This document shows positions 18,088 to 26,155 of a stretch of DNA of 64,000 nt, one piece after another; the first letter of the stretch is position 1; each line of letters begins with the position of its first letter. Made by a program: the position numbers and the translations under genes. The notes beneath the pieces are model-generated. The model had not been told where the DNA came from, searched no databases, and saw nothing but the letters and a program-made list of their open reading frames with translations. The stretch spans positions 930,001-994,000 of the forward strand of contig NZ_JAHZIJ010000001.1 in assembly GCF_019443105.1 (NCBI RefSeq). The letters are read 5' to 3'. The stretch comes from Paenibacillus oenotherae. GTDB lineage: Bacteria > Bacillota > Bacilli > Paenibacillales > Paenibacillaceae.

Positions 18088-18816
18088 GTGAAACCGAAAG
18101 TGCTTATTGTCGAGGACGAACGGCGAATCCGCGAATTAATCGCTGATTATTTGGACGAGGATGGCCTGGACTGGTGCGAATGCGCGCGGGGCGACATGGC
18201 CTTGGAGAGGTTCCGGGAGCACAACCCCCAGCTCGTTATTCTTGATATTCTAATGCCGGGACTGGACGGGTACGACGTATGCGAGGCGATCCGCGCCATA
18301 TCGAATGTGCCCATCATCTTCCTCACGGCCAAATCCGAAGAAGACGACAAACTGCTCGGATACGACCTCGGCGCCGACGATTACATAACCAAACCGTTCA
18401 GCCCGAAGGTGCTGACAGCCAAAATAAAAGCATTGCTGAAACGGGCGGAGACGGTGAAAAGAGCGATGTCTATCGAGACGGCGAATAAAATGGTGTTAAC
18501 CGAAGCCGCGAACGAATGGGTGAAAGCGGAAGGGTTAACGCTGGATCTGGCGGCTAGGGAAGCGGAGCTTGACGGCGCACCTCTTGCGCTATCGGCCAAA
18601 GAATTTGATCTGCTGCTCCACTTCGTCCGCAACCGCAACCGGGTGCTTAGCCGCGAGATGCTGCTGGACGCTGTGTGGGGATATGATTACGAAGGCTATG
18701 TCCGCACCGTGGATACGCATGTGAAACGATTGCGGCAGAAGCTCGGGGCGCGGGCAGATTGGATCGTTACATTAAGAGGTGCCGGGTACCGGATGAAGAT
18801 GAAGGTGACATCATGA
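18088..18816 (+). CDS. Response regulator, OmpR/PhoB family
   Basis: This 242-residue protein has an N-terminal receiver domain with acidic residues VEDE near residue 8, the phosphoacceptor Asp53 in LVILDILMPG, and Lys of the ITKPFSPK motif. A C-terminal winged helix contains LLDAVWGYDYEGYVRTVDTHVKRLRQKL. A linker of about 35 residues between domains is longer than usual. The start is GTG with AAGGGA upstream. The last bases overlap the histidine kinase start (ATGA). It is divergent from the importer operon and probably controls it. Confidence 0.93.
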   Translation: MKPKVLIVEDERRIRELIADYLDEDGLDWCECARGDMALERFREHNPQLVILDILMPGLDGYDVCEAIRAISNVPIIFLTAKSEEDDKLLGYDLGADDYITKPFSPKVLTAKIKALLKRAETVKRAMSIETANKMVLTEAANEWVKAEGLTLDLAAREAELDGAPLALSAKEFDLLLHFVRNRNRVLSREMLLDAVWGYDYEGYVRTVDTHVKRLRQKLGARADWIVTLRGAGYRMKMKVTS

Positions 18817-20396
18817 CCCGTTGGAGACATTCTGTCGCATTCCGGCTGTTCGCCATCACCTTTGTTGTCATCATGCTGTTTCTCGGTGTACTGCTCACGG
18901 TTCTTGCAGGAAGCTTCTCTTCGTTCTATGAGCGTCGGCAGATCAAGGATATTGAGCAGGAACTGAATCTCCTACGTGACCAATATAAGAGCTCAAGCTC
19001 ATCTTTAGCTACGGACGGGTTCCCTCCATACTTCTTCCAGTTCGAAAATGATTATTACGCGACAATTTCACTGGTGACGATGGCGAACAATAAAGTTTTG
19101 GTCCAGCGAGCAAAGCAGGATGTGCCCGAAGATTCGCAGGAGAATGGATGGCCTCCTATGCTGCCCTATGGTCCTGATGAGCAGACCCGCAAATTTATGT
19201 CGGCGCTTCAGGAATGGCAGAAGGATTCGCATGCAGTCGACCAGGTCATGAACCAGTCCATGACGCTCGTGTACCGTTCTCATGGGAATAGCTCGCTCAA
19301 TTCCGCTAGCGATCAGCTGCTTGCGGTCGCTCCGATTGAAACCGACGGGCACGGCGGCGGTACCTTGCTCTTCGCCACATCCTCGCTGCAGCCGGTTATC
19401 GGTGCCGCGAAAGTTATCCGCGATTTCTCCTGGTATGCCTTTGGCGTTGCGTTCGTCTTCGTACCGGTGCTGGCCTTCCTGTACGCTGGCATTCTTACCC
19501 GACCGCTCCGCTCTCTGAACGAGCTTGCCGGCAGGCTGGCGTCGCTTGATTTCTCCGTTCGCATCCAGTGGCGCCGCAAGGATGAGATCGGCGAACTTGC
19601 GCGGACGTTTGATTTCCTGGCAGACAACTTGCAGGGGGCGCTTGCGGAGCTTCATGAAGCCAACGACAAGCTGCGGGAGGATATTGAGCGGGAGAAAGCG
19701 CTGGAGCGGATTCGCCGCGATTTTATTGCCGGAGTATCTCATGAGCTCAAGACGCCGCTCAGCTTGATCGGAGGGTATGCGGAAGGTTTGCAGGACAACA
19801 TCGGAACGGGGGCCAAGCGGGAGAGATACGTGGAAGTCATTCTGGACGAGACGCGGCGCATGTCCGCCATTGTTGGTGACATGCTGGACTTGTCCCAGCT
19901 GGAATCCGGCCAATACCGGCTGAACCTGGAGCCGTTCGATGCTGCGGAGCTGCTCAAGGAATCTGCCGCACGCGCGGATGCGCTCGGAGCAGAGAGACAT
20001 GTCCTTGTGAAGGTGTCCGTGCCGCCTGCAGATGAGGACGGAATCGTCGAGGTTCTGGCCGACCGGTTCCGGATCGGGCAGGTGCTGACCAATCTGGTGA
20101 CTAACGCGGTGCGGCATACGCCGGACAAAGGAACGGTCACGCTTGCGGCTGCACGGGACGGTGCCGAATGGCGCTTCACCGTCCATAATGAGGGGGATCC
20201 CATAGCGGAGGAAGAACTCCCGCGCATATGGAGCCAATTTTACCGCGTTGACAAAGCACGCGCCCGCGAAAGCGGCGGAACCGGGATCGGCCTCGCCATC
20301 GTGAAGCAAATTCTCGACCTGCACGGCAGCCGATACGATGTGCGCAACGAGCAGGGAGGCGTGATGTTTGCCTTCACGCTTCAGGTGAATCGTTGA
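18813..20396 (+). CDS. Sensor histidine kinase with HAMP domain
   Basis: This 527-residue membrane kinase has helix 1 at residues of about 10-33 and an extracellular sensor of about 170 residues. Helix 2 lies at about 205-228, followed by HAMP (TRPLRSLNELAGRLASLDFS). The HisKA domain has His310 in GVSHELKTPLS, and the ATPase domain has N (NLVTNAVRHT), F (FYRVDKAR) and G2 (GTGIGLAI) boxes. It overlaps the response regulator gene by four bases and is its partner. The signal is unknown, but the neighbouring operon suggests a carbohydrate or envelope signal. The hairpin repeat array starting at 20480 probably ends its transcript. Confidence 0.93.
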   Translation: MTRWRHSVAFRLFAITFVVIMLFLGVLLTVLAGSFSSFYERRQIKDIEQELNLLRDQYKSSSSSLATDGFPPYFFQFENDYYATISLVTMANNKVLVQRAKQDVPEDSQENGWPPMLPYGPDEQTRKFMSALQEWQKDSHAVDQVMNQSMTLVYRSHGNSSLNSASDQLLAVAPIETDGHGGGTLLFATSSLQPVIGAAKVIRDFSWYAFGVAFVFVPVLAFLYAGILTRPLRSLNELAGRLASLDFSVRIQWRRKDEIGELARTFDFLADNLQGALAELHEANDKLREDIEREKALERIRRDFIAGVSHELKTPLSLIGGYAEGLQDNIGTGAKRERYVEVILDETRRMSAIVGDMLDLSQLESGQYRLNLEPFDAAELLKESAARADALGAERHVLVKVSVPPADEDGIVEVLADRFRIGQVLTNLVTNAVRHTPDKGTVTLAAARDGAEWRFTVHNEGDPIAEEELPRIWSQFYRVDKARARESGGTGIGLAIVKQILDLHGSRYDVRNEQGGVMFAFTLQVNR

Positions 20397-20479
20397 GCGG
20401 AGCTGCTGGAACAACGATAGGCTGGTGCAGATTAGTTGTTGATAAACCCCGCCCAAGGTAGCGATCCCAGACACGTCGA

Positions 20480-20765
20480 ATATGCCTGCAACAGTGGCGA
20501 AAGCGCAGGCTTTCTGCCGTGCTGGCCTGATGAAGAGCTAATGCCTGCCGAAGCGCAGGCTTTCTTCCGTTCTAGGCTGATGAAGAGCTAATGCCTGCCA
20601 AAACGCAGGCTTTCTTCCGTTCTAGGCTGATGAAGAGCTAATACCTGCCGAAGCGCAGGCTTTCTTCCGTTCTAGGCTGATGAAGAGCTAATACCTGCCG
20701 AAGCGCAGGCTTTCTTCCGTTCTAGGCTGATGAAGAGCTAATACCTGCCAAAACGCAGGCTTTCT
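20480..20765 (+). repeat. 50-bp tandem repeats, each with a terminator-like hairpin
   Basis: Units start at 20527, 20577, 20627, 20677 and 20727 (the last one partial), and a diverged unit precedes them from 20481. Each carries a GCCTGC...GCAGGC hairpin (ACCTGC in some units) followed by TTTCTTCC. The array follows the kinase stop codon by about 85 bases and could act as serial terminators. The unit is the reverse complement of the hairpin module at 39141-39184 and 27345-27390. Confidence 0.85.
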
Positions 20766-20806
20766 CACCATATTTGCTCATATCGGCGAATTTGGCCTCG
20801 TATTCC

Positions 20807-20876
20807 TGCGTAATTGCAGGCATTATTCCACTTCAAGCTACTTTTGGCCGGAATTCCTGCGCTTACGCAGGAATTC
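20807..20876. repeat. Two further CCTGC/GCAGG hairpins
   Basis: CCTGCGTAATTGCAGG occurs at about 20806-20821. A perfect 11-bp hairpin, GAATTCCTGCG with CGCAGGAATTC around CTTA, lies at 20851-20876. They belong to the same hairpin family as the preceding array. Confidence 0.75.
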
Positions 20877-20960
20877 TTGGCCTCCTCCCCTCCCCGAGAA
20901 GGAGTCAACCGCTGATTTCGTTCGGAGCCTATTATTATGTATCCCGCATTAGAGCGGCAA

Positions 20961-20991
20961 CGGGCGTGTTGAGCCCATGTCTGGCAAGGCT
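20961..20991. other. Solitary copy of the CRISPR leader end
   Basis: These 31 bases match 25701-25731, the leader segment next to the first CRISPR repeat, at 29 positions. No CRISPR repeat lies beside this copy. It may be the relic of a lost array or a mobile sequence shared by both places. Confidence 0.6.
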
Positions 20992-21025
20992 ATGGGAGCA
21001 GAGCAGCAAATTCGTAAATATTTCA

Positions 21026-21113
21026 GCTTCAATGCTTCAATGCTTCAATGCTTCAATGCTTCAATGCTTAAATGCTTAAATGCTTCAATGCTTCAATGCT
21101 TCAATGCTTCAAT
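21026..21113. repeat. Eleven copies of an 8-bp repeat (GCTTCAAT)
   Basis: Five GCTTCAAT units, two GCTTAAAT units and four more GCTTCAAT units run without a break. The array lies between two convergent two-component operons and does not code for protein. Confidence 0.95.
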
Positions 21114-21147
21114 GCCAATATAACAAGCATCCAACCAACAAATATCA

Positions 21148-21807
21148 TCAATGATCGAACAAGTATCCTTTTAATAACAGCGCCGCCTTAGCCCGGTCAT
21201 TGGTTCCGATCTTGGTATAGATGCCGCTTAAATAGTTCTTCACCGTTCCTTGAGTCAGAAATAATTTGTCGGCGATTTCCTTGGAGTTGTACCCCTCTAC
21301 AAGCAGTCTTGCAAGATCCAGCTCTCTTGGCGTCAGTTCAAGCTCCTCGCCCGCCTGCTCGAATCGGCTGTTCTTGCTGCGGATATTGAGGGCAAGCTTA
21401 TGCGCCACCTTGCCGGTCAGCAGCAAATTGCCGGATAACGCTTCATGTATGGATTGTACAAGCTTCTCGCCGTCGATGTCCTTGAGCAAATAACCGGAAG
21501 CTCCATTGCTTAAAGCCTCAATAATATACGCATCATCGTCGAAGGTCGTCAAGATGAGAATGGTCACCTGCGGATAGAGCTCCTTAATGGCTTCGGTTGC
21601 CTTTACGCCTCCCATGCCCGGCATGCGGATATCCATCAGAATAACATCCGGAACAACCGAGCGGAGCCGTTCAAGCGCTTCCTCACCTGTTAGAGCCGTC
21701 CCAACGACCTCTACATCCGTGCGGATCGAAAGCAGCGTTTCCAGACCTTCCAGCATAATTTTCTGGTCATCCACAAGCATGACACTGATTTTGTGATCGC
21801 TATCCAT
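21148..21807 (-). CDS. Response regulator, NarL/FixJ family
   Basis: This 219-residue protein has a receiver domain with VDDQ near residue 12, the phosphoacceptor Asp59 in VILMDIRMPG, and the usual Lys in YLLKD. The C-terminal LuxR-type helix-turn-helix contains LTPRELDLARLLVEGYNSKE and TQGTVKNYLSGIYTKIG. I chose the ATG at 21807 because GAGGGGG lies about 8 bases before it. It overlaps the kinase stop by eight bases. The pair resembles LiaRS/DesKR-type systems that react to envelope or membrane state. Confidence 0.93.
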   Translation of the reverse strand: MDSDHKISVMLVDDQKIMLEGLETLLSIRTDVEVVGTALTGEEALERLRSVVPDVILMDIRMPGMGGVKATEAIKELYPQVTILILTTFDDDAYIIEALSNGASGYLLKDIDGEKLVQSIHEALSGNLLLTGKVAHKLALNIRSKNSRFEQAGEELELTPRELDLARLLVEGYNSKEIADKLFLTQGTVKNYLSGIYTKIGTNDRAKAALLLKGYLFDH

Positions 21808-22966
21808 GAACCATCCCCCTCGCAACAGGCATGCGGATATGGAGTGCAAACCCGTTCATCGGCTCGCTTTCCACACTGAATTGGCCTCCGATGGCCACTA
21901 TTCTTTCCTCCATCGTATTCAGGCCAAAGCCGTATACCACCGAATCGCTGCCTCTTCCATCATCCTTTACCGCAATATGTATCGTATCTTGCTGCTCCAG
22001 CACTGCGATCTCAATCACATCTGCCTTGCCATGCTTCAGCGCATTCGTAATCGATTCCTTGATCGCGCTCAGCACCACATACTCCTGAAGGGAGATAAGA
22101 GGGGCGGCCACCTCATAATGAAAAATAAACCGGACACCCGTCTGCTTCGCCGTATCGCTTATGATCTTGCTTATCCCCTCCTTCAGCCCCAGGCCGCCCG
22201 TTGTCCCGTCCGCAGCTTTCAACGTCTTGACGACCTGACGGATATTGCCGAGTCCTTCCTTCATCTGCTCGCGTGCAACGAGAATCTTCCGGTAAGCTTC
22301 CTCCGGTCTCTTCTCGAAGAGCAGCTGCGCCCCTTCAAGGGCGACGATCGCTGTCGTTAGCGTATGACCCACCGTATCATGAACTTCTTCCGCAATCCGG
22401 GTCCTCTCCTTTAATGCCGCCATCTCTTCCCTCGTCCTGGATTCCTGGATCAAAGCATCGTTTAAGCGGAGGCTCAGCTCCCTTTGATTGAGCAGCAGCT
22501 TCGTGCTCCAGATCGGAATAACCAGACACGAATAGCTCAAAATACCGATCACATTGCTCCATATATCCTCGCCCTCTCCCGGCCACAACAATATATAAGC
22601 CAGAAACCCGCCATAGGCAAACGGGAGCGCGTACCACGACTTGTAGTGCAGAAGAAGATCCGCAGCAAAGAGCACAAATACGATACTCTCAATTTCTGTG
22701 CCGCTTCGCAGGAACAAGAGAAAGAGCAGAATGATTTCCACAAGCGGAGATACGGCTGCAACAGGGTGATACCTGGGATGATTCAATACTCGCTCCGAGT
22801 GCCTGATGAAATAGAGCCCGATGAGGATCGCAACAACGATGAAGCCCTTATACTGAGATAGAACAACGAAAAGCAATAGCAGAGCCACATAGACACATGC
22901 CAGTCCGTAGAAAAAAATTCTCGAAACTTTCGTATTGCTGAGTGTCTGAATCGTTGACATATTCAT
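21800..22966 (-). CDS. Sensor histidine kinase, HisKA_3 (NarX/DesK-like)
   Basis: This 388-residue protein has about six membrane helices in the first 160 residues with very short loops, so it probably senses within the membrane. The dimerisation/phosphoacceptor helix has His196 in EEVHDTVGHTLTTAIVALEG, and the ATPase domain has ITNALKHGKAD, DDGRGSD and FGLNTMEERI. It is followed by an overlapping response regulator gene and preceded, 31 bases away, by a CPBP-family protease gene. The three may be co-transcribed. The lack of an extracellular domain argues for sensing membrane stress or lipid order, which is an inference. Confidence 0.92.
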   Translation of the reverse strand: MNMSTIQTLSNTKVSRIFFYGLACVYVALLLLFVVLSQYKGFIVVAILIGLYFIRHSERVLNHPRYHPVAAVSPLVEIILLFLLFLRSGTEIESIVFVLFAADLLLHYKSWYALPFAYGGFLAYILLWPGEGEDIWSNVIGILSYSCLVIPIWSTKLLLNQRELSLRLNDALIQESRTREEMAALKERTRIAEEVHDTVGHTLTTAIVALEGAQLLFEKRPEEAYRKILVAREQMKEGLGNIRQVVKTLKAADGTTGGLGLKEGISKIISDTAKQTGVRFIFHYEVAAPLISLQEYVVLSAIKESITNALKHGKADVIEIAVLEQQDTIHIAVKDDGRGSDSVVYGFGLNTMEERIVAIGGQFSVESEPMNGFALHIRMPVARGMVHG

Positions 22967-22997
22967 AAGACCGCACTTCCCTTAATAATGGATCACA

Positions 22998-23783
22998 TTA
23001 TAAGAATCCCAGAACGACGGCAGCAACACCTAGCAGCAGAGGAATGGCTTCCACTCCGTGAATGATGATGGCTGGCCAGAAGCTCCGATATTTGACATTC
23101 AAAAAGCCGTAAAAAAGCGATCCGATAATAAACAGAGGGATTTCCGATATTTTATGAAGGTGGTAGGCAGCGAACAGGACGCCGTTCATGGCCCAATCCC
23201 ATTTGCCAAAAGCTCCCCTCATCTTGGGCAGCAGAACCCCCCGGAAGAACAGCTCTTCCCCCAATAAATAATTAAACAAACAACTGACAAGCGCAATGCC
23301 AAGCAGATACCAGGCGCCGACGAATTCGGGGGTCGCCAGATTTTCAATTAGCGTATACTCCTCTGGAGCCATTGCCGGGAAAAACCGATTGATCGCCTCT
23401 TCCATAAACCCGAACAAGCCTGAGCTTTCAAAGAAAAAAGCGTACAGAATAATTGGAATCGTGAATGAATAAGCGAGCTTGTAGATTCGATGCGTCCTCG
23501 GATGAATCGGATGATTCAACCATAATCTCTGCTTCAGCTTCTCCCAGCTCAAGCGGCCCAGTTCTCTTCTCAGAATGATGACAGACAGCACGAACTGCCA
23601 GATCATGCCAGCAATCATGAGCATCCAATAGAGAATACCCGGGTGAAAACTGACGATTGGCACCAGAACAGGCATCAATACGAATCGCATAAGGAGCATC
23701 GGCAAAGCAACCAATGCCCATAGCCCCAATATTTTCCGAACACTGTATTGTTTTACTTCCATTTCGTCATACAACCTTCCCAC
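22998..23783 (-). CDS. CPBP-family intramembrane metalloprotease (CAAX protease/Abi)
   Basis: This protein of up to 261 residues has about seven hydrophobic segments and the CPBP motifs: EELFFRG (Glu176, Glu177, Arg181), FAAYHL with His208, and IIHGVEA with His242. Members cleave within the membrane, and some act in bacteriocin immunity or phage abortive infection. The frame starts at a GTG at 23783, but the AAGGAG there is too close. A TTG at 23774 is better spaced and an ATG at 23762 is also possible. The gene precedes a membrane-sensing two-component pair and may share its transcript. Confidence 0.88.
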   Translation of the reverse strand: MGRLYDEMEVKQYSVRKILGLWALVALPMLLMRFVLMPVLVPIVSFHPGILYWMLMIAGMIWQFVLSVIILRRELGRLSWEKLKQRLWLNHPIHPRTHRIYKLAYSFTIPIILYAFFFESSGLFGFMEEAINRFFPAMAPEEYTLIENLATPEFVGAWYLLGIALVSCLFNYLLGEELFFRGVLLPKMRGAFGKWDWAMNGVLFAAYHLHKISEIPLFIIGSLFYGFLNVKYRSFWPAIIIHGVEAIPLLLGVAAVVLGFL

Positions 23784-23911
23784 TCCTTCTTAGGACGAAT
23801 TTATTTCCTTGAAGCAACTATAGGAGAAGGGAGCATCATATGATAAGTGACGATCGTCATAAAGCGACAAGCAAGGCGGATGGACATCCTGCTTATGGAG
23901 GTATTGCAACG

Positions 23912-23939
23912 AAAAATGCAGCCTTTATCAGGCTGCATT
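23912..23939 (-). terminator. Terminator of the VOC protein gene
   Basis: AATGCAGCC (23915-23923) and GGCTGCATT (23931-23939) form a perfect 9-bp stem with a 7-base loop. On the minus strand a short run of T follows. It lies about 135 bases past the VOC stop codon. Confidence 0.7.
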
Positions 23940-24073
23940 GGGCTAAATCATGGCACGAGCATTCAAACGTTCTGGGCGTCCAGGTAAACAAAGAAAGAGC
24001 AGCTGCCGTTGGCAAACTGCCCCATGATCCGTTTGAACAATCGTACTCGATAGTTGAACAAACCTGCGTCTTT

Positions 24074-24448
24074 TTACGATTGGCCGTTCGTGTTTCCATG
24101 TTCATGAGCAAGAATGTTGATAAGCTTGCCGAACGGATCGCGGACATAGAATCGTCGAACTCCCCAAGGCTCATCAACTGGCCCATATTCTATCGGAAAT
24201 CCAGCTTTCTTCATGCCTTCTAATGCAGTATCGACATCATCGACTTCAATCGATAGATCAGGCGTAGGCGTTTCTGAGCCACCCTGTGAGGCGAAACTAA
24301 TTTGAATGCCCATCTCCTCGTTTAAACCATAAGTTCTAATCCAGCCATGATCCATCATTAAATCAAGGCCAAGCACATCCTGGTAGAAGCATTTTGCTGC
24401 CATGAGATCATTCGTATTTATATTGGCGACGATTCGTTTGACCTTCAT
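24074..24448 (-). CDS. VOC-superfamily protein (glyoxalase/bleomycin-resistance fold)
   Basis: This 124-residue protein has the paired beta-alpha-beta-beta-beta layout of the vicinal-oxygen-chelate fold: ANINTNDLMAAKCFYQDVLG at the start, LSIEVDDVD in the middle and FYVRDPFGKLINIL at the end. The closing Glu of typical metal sites is replaced in NILAHEHG. The ATG at 24448 is preferred because GGGAGG lies 7 bases upstream. The other ATG, two codons earlier, is too close. A short palindrome, ATACCTCCCAGGTAT, covers the ribosome site and might bind a regulator. The substrate is unknown. It lies next to the distal end of the CRISPR array. Confidence 0.88.
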   Translation of the reverse strand: MKVKRIVANINTNDLMAAKCFYQDVLGLDLMMDHGWIRTYGLNEEMGIQISFASQGGSETPTPDLSIEVDDVDTALEGMKKAGFPIEYGPVDEPWGVRRFYVRDPFGKLINILAHEHGNTNGQS

Positions 24449-24546
24449 TTTCATACCTCCCAGGTATAAGCAGATTGTCCTTCAAAAATCCCCATTTACG
24501 CCGTTATTCTGCCCGTAACGAGGCCGCCAGGAAGAAGCAAGGGTAA

Positions 24547-25698
24547 CAAGCACTCCAGGTTCCCGTGTAGGGAGTGACCCTATCAAATCCCACGCCTCTA
24601 TCCAGTCCAGAATTTCAATCCAGCACTCCCGCGTAGGGAGTGACCGTGTTGCGTATGCGGCGCTGTAATCCTGCAGAATTTCAATCCACACTCCCGCGTA
24701 GGGAGTGACAGGCATGACTATTTTATAAAACAACGGTTCAAGATTTCAATCCACACTCCCGCGTAGGGAGTGACGCGATTATCTGCTTGCATTCGAAGTC
24801 ACGATGGAATTTCAATCCACACTCCCGCGTAGGGAGTGACTGCTGGCCGTGGCCGCTATCGTGCTGGTGATCGTATTTCAATCCACACTCCCGCGTAGGG
24901 AGTGACAGCGCCTAGAGGACTTACAATCCCTCTACGGACAATTTCAATCCACACTCCCGCGTAGGGAGTGACTTCATCTCGTTCCCGTTCGGACTCTACC
25001 AACCGCATTTCAATCCACACTCCCGCGTAGGGAGTGACGATCGTATATTGCGTATCGATTTTGATAGTAATAATTTCAATCCACACTCCCGCGTAGGGAG
25101 TGACCGTGATCGTCCATTGATAATTCACGTATCACTCCCATTTCAATCCACACTCCCGCGTAGGGAGTGACATAAAGTGGAAATGATTACATACATCGCT
25201 TTAGATTTCAATCCACACTCCCGCGTAGGGAGTGACATTTTCATTTGGTAAGCAATACTCTTCCTGTTTCGATTTCAATCCACACTCCCGCGTAGGGAGT
25301 GACGGGCTAACCAAACCCGTGTGCTTAACGAGCAGTGATTTCAATCCACACTCCCGCGTAGGGAGTGACGGCAAGCAGCAGACGTTCCGGCGGGTGTTTA
25401 AGGAATTTCAATCCACACTCCCGCGTAGGGAGTGACACCCCTACATGACAATAAATTGCGAATAGTGGAATTTCAATCCACACTCCCGCGTAGGGAGTGA
25501 CCATTTTAAAATCTCCTTCTCAGATTGTTTTTGAGAATTTCAATCCACACTCCCGCGTAGGGAGTGACGACTTTGCGTATATCCAGTACAGGTCTTGGAG
25601 AATTTCAATCCACACTCCCGCGTAGGGAGTGACCTGTCGCTATGAGTAGACAAGCGATAATAAATGATTTCAATCCACACTCCCGCGTAGGGAGTGAC
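24547..25698 (-). CRISPR. CRISPR array, type I-C-like repeat, 18 repeats and 17 spacers
   Basis: There are 16 identical 32-bp repeats, which on the minus strand begin GTCACTCCCTACGCGGGAGT and end GTGGATTGAAAT. A further repeat at 24612-24644 has one inserted base, and the leftmost at 24547-24578 is degenerate with about nine mismatches. Spacers are 33-35 bases. The ATTGAAAT end is typical of type I-C repeats. Decay at the left end places the old end there and the leader at the right, so transcription should run on the minus strand. No cas gene is present anywhere in this window. Confidence 0.97.
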
Positions 25699-25860
25699 AG
25701 CGGGCGTTTTGAGCCCTTGTCTGGCAAGGCTTTGAAAGCGCTTTAGTGCGAATCACATTTTTGAACACTTAAAATTGATAAAATATGTTTACAAAATCCC
25801 CGAAACCCGCGCCAGCAGCGAGGTGCGAAACCCCCAGGGATTTCATGTGAGCTTCACATT
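25699..25860 (-). promoter_or_regulatory. CRISPR leader
   Basis: The AT-rich stretch next to the intact end of the array is the expected leader. Bases 25701-25731 next to the first repeat match 20961-20991 at 29 of 31 positions. At 25732-25746 TTGAAAGCGCTTTAG resembles a cre box with two mismatches. No clear -35/-10 pair could be fixed. Confidence 0.65.
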
Positions 25861-26155
25861 CGCACCAGCAGAATGAGCCATTCAAACGATCCATGCCACT
25901 ACAGCAAGTTCAACTTATACATATGGGGATAAATGTAAAAACCGTTGCCCATTCAGAATATTCCTCGCCGACAATTTTGTCAATGATCCACAGAGTCAGC
26001 TATCGAAGAATGCAGGGAGCTTTCATAGTGTTTTCACAAAAAATGAACCGCTCTTTTGTAAAATAGAGGCACCACCGCCATGAGATAGTTTTTGCCACTA
26101 CCATTCCAGAGAGTTCCTCTCTCATGCCGCCAGAGCCCCGTAAGCATAGGCAGTG
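25861..26155. other. Intergenic stretch between CRISPR leader and lipoprotein gene
   Basis: No gene, remnant or convincing repeat was seen. In particular there is no cas gene fragment. Confidence 0.5.

Noticed and set aside
19068-20474. 468-codon frame on the minus strand
   Set aside because: It is antisense to the HAMP histidine kinase, which has full domain motifs, and has no family signature.
22998-23783. CPBP protease as part of an abortive-infection system
   Set aside because: Some members act this way, but here the gene adjoins a membrane-sensing two-component pair and has no other defence gene next to it.
23840-24223. 127-codon frame on the plus strand with a fair ribosome-site-like AGGAGA upstream
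   Set aside because: It overlaps the VOC gene antisense by 150 bases and runs through that gene's terminator hairpin. The sequence has no coding character.
24482-25435. Reading frames with repeated TPYAGVWIEI or NPHSRVGSDG
   Set aside because: They are translations of CRISPR repeats and spacers.
24579-25666. Possible self-targeting CRISPR spacers
   Set aside because: I compared the 17 spacers by eye with the rest of the window and saw no match. Targets elsewhere in the genome cannot be judged.
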